This document shows positions 7,668 to 16,100 of a DNA stretch of 29,948 bases, piece by piece. The stretch comes from DASUFE01 sp036274675 (lineage in GTDB: Bacteria; Pseudomonadota; Gammaproteobacteria; HTCC5015). The position numbers and the translations under genes were made by a program. Location: positions 1 through 29,948 of the forward strand of contig DASUFE010000018.1 in the NCBI GenBank assembly GCA_036274675.1, read 5' to 3'. How positions within the stretch are numbered: the first letter of the stretch is position 1; every line of letters begins with the position of its first letter. The notes under the pieces were generated by a model that worked only from the letters and a program-made list of their open reading frames with translations, was not told the DNA's origin and made no database searches.

Positions 7668-9032
7668 TTAACCCCGTTGCAGGCTCGAAAGCAGCCTGGA
7701 GTGCAAGCCGTTGAAATCGCCGTTGCTCATGATGACCACATGATCGTCCGGTTGCAGATGGCCTGTCAATTCCAACAGCAGTTTGTCGGTCGAGTTGAAC
7801 ACCCGGATGGCGGAACCGGCGGCCTCTTTCAACTCCAGATTCAACCCTTCGGGCCTGTATATCCATGCCTCATCGGCCGCCGCGAGCGATTCAACCAGCC
7901 GGTCGTTGTGCACGCCCAGGCGCATGGTGTTGGACCGCGGCTCCAGCAGCGCGATAAGGCGGGCCTTGCCGATGCGGTTGCGCAGACCCTTCAGAGTGGT
8001 CTCGATCGCCGTCGGGTGATGCGCGAAATCATCGTACACGGCAACCCCCTTCGCCACGCCTCGCAATTCCAGCCGCCGCTTGACGCCCTTGAAGCCGGCC
8101 AGGGCCTCGATTGAGGTCTCCGGAGCCACTCCGGCATGGCGCGCCGCCGCGATGGCGGCAAGAGCGTTCTGCACATTGTGTTCGCCCAGCAGGGACCAGC
8201 CGACTCGGCCGCATTTCCGCGCTTCACGCAATACGTCGAAAGCCGAGCCGTCATTGGTGCGCGCTTCGGCTTTCCACATCGCGCCCGAATCGGCGGCCAA
8301 GCCGAAATATTCCAGCGGCGTCCAGCAGCCCTGTTTCAATACGTCGGCGATATGGGCGTCCTCGCCATTGGCGACGATGAGGCCCTGTCCGGGGACGGTC
8401 CGCAGCAAATGATTGAACTGGCGCTTGATGGCGTCCAGGTCCGGAAAAATATCGGCGTGATCGTATTCGAGATTGTTCAGCACCAGGGTGCGCGGGTGAT
8501 AGTGCACGAACTTGGAACGCTTGTCGAAAAAGGCGGTGTCGTACTCGTCCGCCTCGATCACGAAAAACATGGAATCCCCAAGGGCGGCGGATACTCCGAA
8601 GTTCGCGGGCACGCCGCCGATCAGGAATCCGGGCTTCATGCCGGCATGCTGCAGTATCCAGGCCAACAGGCTGCTGGTCGTGGTCTTGCCGTGCGTTCCC
8701 GCGACTGCCAATACCCAGCGTTCCCGCAGCAGATTTTCATACAACCACTGCGGCCCGGAGCTGTAGGGAATGTTCTTGTTGAGGATGTATTCGACGGCGG
8801 GATTACCGCGCGACAGGGCGTTGCCGATGATCACATGGTCGGGCCGCGCCCGCTCGAGGTGCGCGGCTTCGTAACCTTGCATCAACTCGATTCCCGCTTC
8901 TTCCAGCTGGGTACTCATCGGCGGATAAACATTACGATCGCTGCCGGTTACCTTGTAACCGAGATCGCGGGCAAGCCGGGCGACTCCTCCCATGAAGGTG
9001 CCGCAAATACCCAATATATGGATGCTTTTCAT
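7668..9032 (-). CDS. mpl: UDP-N-acetylmuramate:tripeptide ligase Mpl
   Basis: Mpl attaches the recovered tripeptide L-Ala-gamma-D-Glu-meso-diaminopimelate to UDP-MurNAc, saving peptides released from peptidoglycan. It acts in the cytosol. The 454-residue product has the family start IHILGICGTFMGGVARLARD, the ATP loop GTHGKTTTSSLLAWI (about 114-128), FFVIEADEYDTAFFDKRSKF, LNNLEYDHADIF and LLGEHNVQNALAAIAAA, then YDDFAHHPTAI and LEPRSNTMRLG. These separate Mpl from MurC. The N-terminal residues match the usual start although the ribosome site (AAGAG close to the ATG) is weak. The kinase gene follows after 3 bp. A possible promoter lies at 9052-9079. Confidence 0.96.
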   Translation of the reverse strand: MKSIHILGICGTFMGGVARLARDLGYKVTGSDRNVYPPMSTQLEEAGIELMQGYEAAHLERARPDHVIIGNALSRGNPAVEYILNKNIPYSSGPQWLYENLLRERWVLAVAGTHGKTTTSSLLAWILQHAGMKPGFLIGGVPANFGVSAALGDSMFFVIEADEYDTAFFDKRSKFVHYHPRTLVLNNLEYDHADIFPDLDAIKRQFNHLLRTVPGQGLIVANGEDAHIADVLKQGCWTPLEYFGLAADSGAMWKAEARTNDGSAFDVLREARKCGRVGWSLLGEHNVQNALAAIAAARHAGVAPETSIEALAGFKGVKRRLELRGVAKGVAVYDDFAHHPTAIETTLKGLRNRIGKARLIALLEPRSNTMRLGVHNDRLVESLAAADEAWIYRPEGLNLELKEAAGSAIRVFNSTDKLLLELTGHLQPDDHVVIMSNGDFNGLHSRLLSSLQRG

Positions 9033-9051
9033 ACTCTTGTTTTTATGATTA

Positions 9052-9079
9052 CTTATAAAATCCGTACCGCTCTATCGAA
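9052..9079 (-). promoter_or_regulatory. Possible sigma-70 promoter of mpl
   Basis: On the minus strand TTCGAT and TATAAG are separated by 16 bases, with TATAAG about 20 bases before the mpl start. The -35 match is weak, and the short leader leaves little room, so this is tentative. Confidence 0.3.
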
Positions 9080-9373
9080 GCTCACTTCAGGCCCGGTACT
9101 GATTCTAGGCGAATACCGGGCGAATAAGTGTGTAATTTACAACGACGGCGACTGCCCTCGGTGCGCCCCAAGAGCCGGCCATCATTGTATGGCCGATCGC
9201 TTGCCGGAAAATGTGACCCATTACGGAAATGTGGCGCATCTGATATCCGATCCCGCCCGGATGCAGAGGATAAATGGCTGCGGATTCGCCCGCTCCTGAG
9301 GAGCCTCCCGTCCGGTACCATCAAGAAGGTCATCCGCACCGCGGCATTCTACATTAAACAGGAATCAGGAGAC

Positions 9374-9407
9374 AGAAGCCGGAATTCAGAATGGCGCTCC
9401 GGCTTCT
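9374..9407 (-). terminator. Hairpin ending the haem lipoprotein transcript
   Basis: A ten-base perfect stem (AGAAGCCGGA with TCCGGCTTCT) and a 14-base loop lie about 40 bases past the stop of the minus-strand lipoprotein gene. Only a mixed T/C stretch follows, so it may be a weak terminator or an mRNA-stabilising stem. Confidence 0.55.
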
Positions 9408-9446
9408 TGCTTAATCTTGCGACTCCCTCCTGCCGTTCCCCGCCGT

Positions 9447-12035
9447 TTATTTCGGCGCGCCCTGCAGTATCCAATTCAGGAACAGGTCGTAGTTCGAGCG
9501 GTCGCCGTTGGTGCCGTTGCAATCACCGGGCGTGTCGGTCAAGTCGAAGCCCTCGCGGCATTCCCCGAAATGGTGATTCCCGGAAGGTTTGCGCAACAGC
9601 AGGCTTTCGACAGGCTCTTTGAAATTTATTCTCAGCAGCACGTTGTCGTAAAGATCGCGGCCTTCCGGCTGGCGGAACGGATCATAGCCCGGATCCCCGA
9701 AGGGGAAGTCGTTATTGTCCACGTAAAATACCGGAATGCCGGCAACCAGGCCGCCGCCGGGCGTTCCTTGCGGGGAGTGGCAGCGGTCGCAGTTCGGACC
9801 CACGTTGTTCTGCAACACGTTTTTGATGTCGGGATCGAAGCGCAGGCTCGACGGCAGCGGCAAGGAATTATCGATCGCGACCGTCACGGTAGCAGTATCG
9901 GTGTCAGAGCCTTTGCGAGCCGTCAAACGGATGGTGTATTCGCCCTCGCCGCCCGCATCGACGCTCAGCACCGGGCGGGCGGTGTCGGCGCCCGACAATT
10001 CGGCAGGATCACTGCCCGAAGCCGTATCAATGATCTCCCAGGAATAACTGTCCGCGAACGAACTGCCTTCGGCGCTCAGGATTACCGGCGCATTTGTATT
10101 GCGCGGCGCCGCAATGACGGCAAAGGGTTTACCGGGCCTTTGCACTTTGCCCTTGCTGTCGAAGCTGTTGAAACCCGGCAGATGCGAAGCCAGCAACTCG
10201 GCGCGTCCGGGACCGGAATTGTCCCAGAAGGCGTCGAAGTTCAGACCGCCGAGCGGCATCACGCCCTTGTGGAAGATAAAGCGCTCGATCTGCTCGGCGT
10301 GGCTGATAAAGCGTTCGTAGCTGCTGAAATCGATATCCTGCCGCGTGCCCGGCGACTGGTTGGTGCCGAGATTGGTGCCGCGGCGGGAATGGCAAACCAT
10401 GCAATGAGGCGCGATCACTTCGCGGAACAGATCGTCGGCGCCGGGTGGAGGCGTGCCGGTATTGGGATCCGGCCGCCAATCCTTGGGAACGTAATCATAA
10501 AAATGATTCTGCAAGTGATCGCAGGAAGCGTTCGGGATGGTGAAGTCGCTGGGATCCTCAGCGTTCGCATTTGAATCGCCGTACCAGCCCTTGATCAGTT
10601 CCGCGGCGAATTCCGGCTGCCAGTAGCCCAGCACCCCGCCGTACTGATCCTGCACGGTTTTATAGGTGCTCAGCACGCCCTGATTGATAAAATGCAGGCG
10701 TTTCCGGATTTTCTCGCAGGTCCACTTGGGCGCGTCGGAGAAAGTAATGGTGCTGACCTCGATCACCTGCATCTGCGACTGGGTGTCGCCGGGGATACCT
10801 CCGGGAATCGGCGGCGCGAAATCGAACAGACCATCGCCGTCGTTGTCCACCGGCAGCTGCGCGCGGCCCATGCCGCCGTGGCAGGAGATGCAGGGTCCGG
10901 GCATGGACTTGAAGCCGTGACTATCGAGGTCGACCATATCAAGGCGGCGCTCGGTGGTGTTCGGATCCGTCACATCGTCAGGCCTGAAAGTGAAGAACTT
11001 GGCGTAGAGCGGAGCTTCGCCGCTGTTAGTCGCATAAACACCGCCCGGCAGGGTGGCGGCATAATCCGCGCGCGGTTCCCCCGTTCCATAGGGGTAGCTG
11101 CTGAACTCGATGGCATTGGAACCGAAATGCCATTGGATATTGTCGTACCCGGTCGGGTCGTCATTGTTGGAGACGGCGGCATCGAGGTTAAGCGTGGTGT
11201 ACTGCATACCGGGCAGGGCGTTGACCCGGAAATTGCGCACGAATACCGCGAAACGCTTTACGCTGCCGTCCGGATTTTTTTCCATCCGGGCATGCATGTC
11301 GCGGCCGTAACCCAGGTCCTTGGTGTCCCGGAAAATCACATGTGTTTCGCAGAGCTCGTCTCTGTCGATAAAATACTGGTCGCACTTTTTACCGAAACCA
11401 TTGGCCTTTTTCCATTTATCCAGCGTATCCCGGGTGCTTGTGCCGTTTGCGAAATCGATATCACCGTTTTCATCAAGCGGCGGGTCGATCGCGTGGTAAT
11501 AGGCTTTTGCATTCGCCTCCAGATTTATCCGCGAGAACGGAGTCTCGACCTTGATCTTTCGGGGATTGGTGCAGCCGTCACCGCCGGACTGGCCGATTTT
11601 GACGGAGCCGCCCGGGTCCAGCAGGTACAGGCAGGTATCGACGCTCGATGATATTTCGAAGGTGGCGCCGCCGGAATAGGGCATGGTGTAGCTGAAATCC
11701 GGATTGCCCCCTCCCGCCACCGCGTTCTGGCCGTCCGAAGAGGTCCAGCTGCCGCTGAAGTTGCGCGTGGAGCCGTCGTCACGCGTCACGGTAATTGTGA
11801 AATCGCCGGACACACCGGGATTTTCCGTCCCCGCAACGAGGGTGTAAGTGCCGGCCGGCAGGCCGACCTGAGCATTCAGGAACTGCAGGAAGCGGTTCGG
11901 GTCTTCAACGGCGATAAAGTCGGGATCGAGTACCGGCACGCCGTCGCCGCCGCGGCTGCAGGCGGTCAGCAAAACCATCCCGCATGCAAAGAGGAACCTG
12001 GAACCGGAGCGCATTATCGATTTTTGGTATTTCAT
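9447..12035 (-). CDS. Triheme cytochrome-like lipoprotein
   Basis: About 862 residues. A lipoprotein signal ends in LLTAC (Cys near residue 26), so the protein is anchored to the envelope by lipid. Three CxxCH haem c sites are visible: CISCH near 382-386, CMVCH near 545-549 and CDRCH near 749-753. Between the second and third lies an Ig/PKD-like segment (about 637-724) with SYSWEI and EYTIRLTARKGSDTDTATVTV. The end, from SLLLRKPSGNHHFGEC to YDLFLNWILQGAPK, resembles C-terminal ends of large cytochrome-like proteins that carry W-I-x-x-G-A. The N-terminal 380 residues are rich in beta structure and unfamiliar. The frame opens at 12041, but AGGT is seven bases before ATG 12035, hence this start. 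It follows the beta-barrel and giant genes on the same strand. Electron transfer at the cell surface is plausible but inferred. Confidence 0.85.
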   Translation of the reverse strand: MKYQKSIMRSGSRFLFACGMVLLTACSRGGDGVPVLDPDFIAVEDPNRFLQFLNAQVGLPAGTYTLVAGTENPGVSGDFTITVTRDDGSTRNFSGSWTSSDGQNAVAGGGNPDFSYTMPYSGGATFEISSSVDTCLYLLDPGGSVKIGQSGGDGCTNPRKIKVETPFSRINLEANAKAYYHAIDPPLDENGDIDFANGTSTRDTLDKWKKANGFGKKCDQYFIDRDELCETHVIFRDTKDLGYGRDMHARMEKNPDGSVKRFAVFVRNFRVNALPGMQYTTLNLDAAVSNNDDPTGYDNIQWHFGSNAIEFSSYPYGTGEPRADYAATLPGGVYATNSGEAPLYAKFFTFRPDDVTDPNTTERRLDMVDLDSHGFKSMPGPCISCHGGMGRAQLPVDNDGDGLFDFAPPIPGGIPGDTQSQMQVIEVSTITFSDAPKWTCEKIRKRLHFINQGVLSTYKTVQDQYGGVLGYWQPEFAAELIKGWYGDSNANAEDPSDFTIPNASCDHLQNHFYDYVPKDWRPDPNTGTPPPGADDLFREVIAPHCMVCHSRRGTNLGTNQSPGTRQDIDFSSYERFISHAEQIERFIFHKGVMPLGGLNFDAFWDNSGPGRAELLASHLPGFNSFDSKGKVQRPGKPFAVIAAPRNTNAPVILSAEGSSFADSYSWEIIDTASGSDPAELSGADTARPVLSVDAGGEGEYTIRLTARKGSDTDTATVTVAIDNSLPLPSSLRFDPDIKNVLQNNVGPNCDRCHSPQGTPGGGLVAGIPVFYVDNNDFPFGDPGYDPFRQPEGRDLYDNVLLRINFKEPVESLLLRKPSGNHHFGECREGFDLTDTPGDCNGTNGDRSNYDLFLNWILQGAPK

Positions 12036-12063
12036 CTGCATTACCTACTTCAATTCCTGCATT

Positions 12064-12140
12064 GCAGGTTGGGGTGAGTACCCGAACCCCAACGCTGTTT
12101 TCAGCTTTTGCTGGGGTTCACTGCGTTCACCCCAACCTGC
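12064..12140. repeat. REP-like palindrome pair (long hairpin)
   Basis: Outer arms GCAGGTTGGGGTGA (12064-12077) and TCACCCCAACCTGC (12127-12140) are perfect inverted copies, and inner arms GAACCCCAAC and GCTGGGGTTC extend the stem. Each half is itself a small hairpin (TTGGGGT...ACCCCAA), as in paired REP elements. It lies between the beta-barrel gene and the haem lipoprotein gene and may stabilise or partly end the upstream message. Confidence 0.8.
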
Positions 12141-12180
12141 TACTAAACTCGTGCAATAAAATATTTGCCAGCGGTTGATT

Positions 12181-13056
12181 CTAGAACCTGTGTAAAAAAG
12201 TAGCCGCGATCGTGAGCCGGTCGTATTCGTTCGGCCCGGCTGCATTCGATCGCAGCGTGTCCATCGAAAGATCGACGGCGTTCTTCGAATCGATCCCGTA
12301 ATTGGCGCCCAAACGCCAGATCGTGGTTTTGGCCTTCAGGCGGTACACGAACTTGTTGTTGGCCGCCCCTCCGAAAGCATTGTCGGGTTCGATCGCATCC
12401 GCCCAGTTCAGGATCGGCAGGGTCGGCGTGGCGGTCGAGAAAACATCGCCGTCGATGAAGTTGTAGGTGAGATAGGCCGACCAGCGATTGGTGATCCGGT
12501 AATCGATATTGCCGAAGTAACGGGTATTCTCAAGGTCGAACACCTCGCCCTCCGCCCTGCTCTCGCTCCCGACCAGGCCGAGCGTGCCGGTGATGATATC
12601 GGTGATGCGCTTGGTGACCCTGAATCCCAATTCCATGGTAGTAGCGTCGCGGATGTCCGTCTCGGAATCCGTGTCCATAACGCGCAAGAAGAACGAATAG
12701 GAAGCCGCCGTAAACCCGATGTGCGTCTGGAAGCGGAAATCGGTCGTCAACCCGAAACGGGTATTGGACAAGCCTTCAAAATCGAAATACTCCTCGTCCT
12801 GCACCTGGCCTTGCACCGTCAGCGCCATCAACTCCGAGTAGCCCCAGGTGTAGCTGGCGTCGGCCGCGCCCATGAACAGATAATCATGCTCGATATCGGC
12901 GGCGTGCTGCGAGCGGCCGATATTGTCGTCGAACATGACTGTGGCTTCATAGCCGGTGCTCCAGGGGCCGCCGGCGGCAGCCCATGCCTTGCCCATACCC
13001 ATGCATGCCATTATCAACAAACTAAAGCGAAAGCTCCGTCCGTACATCTTTCTCAT
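12181..13056 (-). CDS. Putative outer-membrane beta-barrel protein
   Basis: About 291 residues. A signal peptide of some 27 residues ends at KAWA-A. The mature chain has alternating polar/hydrophobic stretches with many aromatic residues, such as YEATVMFDDNIGRSQ, RFGLTTDFRFQTHIGF and RWSAYLTYNFIDGDV. It ends in LHRF, and a terminal Phe is the usual signal for the BAM complex. No known domain is recognised; start and end resemble barrel proteins found beside surface or polysaccharide systems. The frame opens at a GTG (13062), but AAGG lies eight bases before the ATG at 13056, which I prefer. It starts 94 bases after the giant gene ends, without an obvious terminator between them, so co-transcription is likely. 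It could be a secretion port or a structural barrel for its neighbours; that is inference. Confidence 0.8.
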   Translation of the reverse strand: MRKMYGRSFRFSLLIMACMGMGKAWAAAGGPWSTGYEATVMFDDNIGRSQHAADIEHDYLFMGAADASYTWGYSELMALTVQGQVQDEEYFDFEGLSNTRFGLTTDFRFQTHIGFTAASYSFFLRVMDTDSETDIRDATTMELGFRVTKRITDIITGTLGLVGSESRAEGEVFDLENTRYFGNIDYRITNRWSAYLTYNFIDGDVFSTATPTLPILNWADAIEPDNAFGGAANNKFVYRLKAKTTIWRLGANYGIDSKNAVDLSMDTLRSNAAGPNEYDRLTIAATFLHRF

Positions 13057-13150
13057 TATCACAACCTTATCGTTTTTACGCTCTCATCGCCCGCCCGTGA
13101 AGTAAAGGCAAGGGAGCTGTTTAGTTTTCATCCCTCCGGACGAATAACGC

Positions 13151-16100
13151 TCAACGTGAACGCCTGCCTCTGTAAACTCTCAGTCCGCTCCACAAGGCCA
13201 GCAGCAATAGCCAGAACGGATGCAGCACACCGCCCCCGCTGCCATCCGCGGGCTCTTCATGTTCCGGTCCCGGCGACGGATCATCGACGGCGACGCCGCC
13301 CGGATCACGGATCACGCCGTTAGCTTCGCCGTCGGCATCGTTCGGTCCGCCATCCACCAGGGTCAGCTCCACGCAATTATCGAACACGTTCAGGCCACTG
13401 CGATAGGACGAGTGTCCGGGCGCAGGACAGAGGCCGCCCACACTGCGGGTGCTGGCGATCCGGTTGGCGCCGCTCGTGTCGAAGTCCTGCCAGCCGTGCC
13501 GCAGGCTGAACTTGCGATAGTCCGCGCCCTCCAGTATCCGCGCCGGCAGCGGCAACACCACGCGCGCGGTCGCGCCGGGCAGCAGGTTTGAAATCTCGAA
13601 ATCGTAGATACCGCCGATATTGGTCATGTCATCGTTCGCGGATGAGCGGGGCACGCCGTTGGCGTCCGCGTAATCCACGATCGTGTCCGCGCTCACCATG
13701 ATGCCGCTGGCATTCCCGTGCATCGCCACCGGACCTTTGCGGATACGGAATCCCGGCTGGGTTTCTATCAGTCTGACATTCTGCAACCGGCCCAAGGTAT
13801 CCAGATCGCCCGTCTGATTCTGTATCAGATTGGACTCCGTGTTCTGTTCATAGGCATCCAGATAATTCGGAATGCCGTCGCCATCGTCGTCGCTTAACCC
13901 GTCCACATCGTCATCGATGCCGTCGGCATCGGCGTCGAAGCCGGAAAGGAGCACCGGCGCATCCGCCGCCTGGATCAGGTACAGGAACACTTCCGCCGTC
14001 GCCCTGGCGCCGCTGCTGTCAGTGACTTCGACCGCTACGGAGTGCGGGCCAAGCGCTTCAAGCGAAGGATCAAATGCGAAGGTCGTGCTGACGGAGGTAC
14101 CGGTGCCGACGGTCGGGGTTGGAGTGCCGGACCAGTTAAAGCTTACAGTGTCTCCCAGGTTCGGATCCGTCACATTGGCCGTGACTACGACCGGAGTCGG
14201 ATCGTTCGTAATCAGCGAACCGTCGTTCGCGCCCTGCTGCACGGAGAGCGTAACTGCCGGCGCCACATTGCCTGTGGCAATCGTAATGACATGCCGTTTC
14301 CTGGCGCCCAAAACCGCCTGTGCCGGGTTGGATAGCGTAAGCACCAGGGTCTCGTTGCCTTCGGCCATGCCATCGCTGACGATATCAATGCTGATATCGG
14401 CGGTCACTTCACCCGGGTTGAAGGTCAACGGGCTTGGCGTGTTAATAACATAGTCCGATCCGTTGCTGGTACCGGATACCGTGTAATCGATGGTGAATGG
14501 ATATTGCGGCGCTTCGCCGTTGAGGTAGACCCGCGCCAGCACTCCGGGATTGCCTTCAACCGCGATCTGGTCAGGCGCAAAATTCGCGAGCGGCCGCACA
14601 GTGATGGTCTGCACCGAGTTCGCCACGTTGCCCTGCGAGTCCTGGGCCGAGCGCGCGATGACCGTGGTGCCCGGCCGGAACAGGCCGTTCAGAGCATTCG
14701 CCTGGGAAGTGGTACCCGTTACACTGTCCACGCTGATGGAGACCACGCCATCGGCGCCGTCCACCGCACTGATAGTGCCCAGGCTTACCGCAGTGAGATA
14801 ACCGGTGGAGTCGACCGTAATATCCTGCACGCCGCTGAAGGCCGGAACCACGTCGTCCACCGTCGGGTCGCTGCCGGGCAGCTGCGACTCCTCAAGGTTG
14901 CTCAGACCGTCGCCGTCGCAATCCTCCGCGGCATCCGACGCATCGAAGGGATCCAGATCGCACCCGTTGACGCCGTCATACGTGGTTTCGAAAGAGTCGT
15001 CCATGCCGTCGTTGTCGTCGTCGGAGTCGCAGGCGTCGCCTTGCGTGTCGCCGTCGTTGTTCGCCTGATTGGTATTGATGTCGGTCGGGCAGTTATCCAG
15101 GAAGTCGATGACGCTATCGCCGTCCGTGTCGGTGCCGCCCACCGTAACGGTCGCGGTGTCGGTCGGATTGCCCAAGCCGTCATCTTCTATGGTGTAGGTG
15201 AAAACATAGAAATCGGTGTAGTCCGGCGCCGGCGTGTAGCAAACGGTGTTTGCCGGACAGCCATTCGAGCCGTTACCGATGTTCAATGAAGAACCCGGGG
15301 CAACGCTGACGGGTGTGACGTCAATAATGCTGAGATTGTCGCCCTCGACATCCGTGTCGTTGGCCAGCACATTCAGCGTGTTATTCGAGCTGTTGACCGG
15401 CACACTGAAAGCGGCGCCGCTGTCGTTCACCGCATCCGGTGCATCATTGAGGGCGGCGATGGTCAGGGTGGTAGTATCCGGAGAGCTGGTCACGTTGCCG
15501 GTATCACGCACCCGCATCGCGATCGTACGCGGGGCCGTGCTCGGATTGTCCGAGGTATTCTGATACTTCACGTTTTGCAGCGCCTGCTCGAAGGCCGCCC
15601 ATGTTGTGCCCGCCGCACATATCAGGGTCAGTACGCCGGTGGCGCTGTTATAGGAGTCGGTAATGTCGGGATCGCTCCCGGCGTATGACAGAACATCCTC
15701 GCCGCTCGCGAAATTGCCGGTGATGCTGACCGTCGCGCCGTTCAACTGAGTGTTGTCCACGTCGCTGATGCTGACATCGTTGTCGATAACGACCGAAGCG
15801 CCGTTCTCTGTGTAAACAGCGATATCGTCCACGCCGCTGATCACCGGCGCATCGTTGACCGCGTTGACCGCGACGGTGACGGTATCCGCCGCGCTGCTCA
15901 GATTGCCGGCGCCGGTATCGCGGACCACGAAGGAAACGGTGCGGATCGAGGTATTCGGATTCTCGGAACTGTTGCTGTAGGTCACGCTCTGCAGCGCCAG
16001 TTCGAAATTCGCGCGGGTGGCGCCGGTTGCATGCGTCAGGGTCAGCACGCCGGTGCCGCTGTTATAGGAACCCGTAATACCAGCAATGGCCACGGGATAG

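Larger units (their letters stand above)
9033..9446. other. Intergenic region upstream of mpl
   Basis: The 414-base gap lies between the end of the haem lipoprotein gene and the start of mpl, both on the minus strand. It holds a possible mpl promoter (9052-9079), a small hairpin at about 9177-9194 (GGCCAT with ATGGCC) and a strong hairpin at 9374-9407. I see no gene. Confidence 0.6.

Noticed and set aside
8136..9299. 387-residue frame antisense to mpl
   Set aside because: mpl is certain on the other strand; the frame is a GC-driven shadow.
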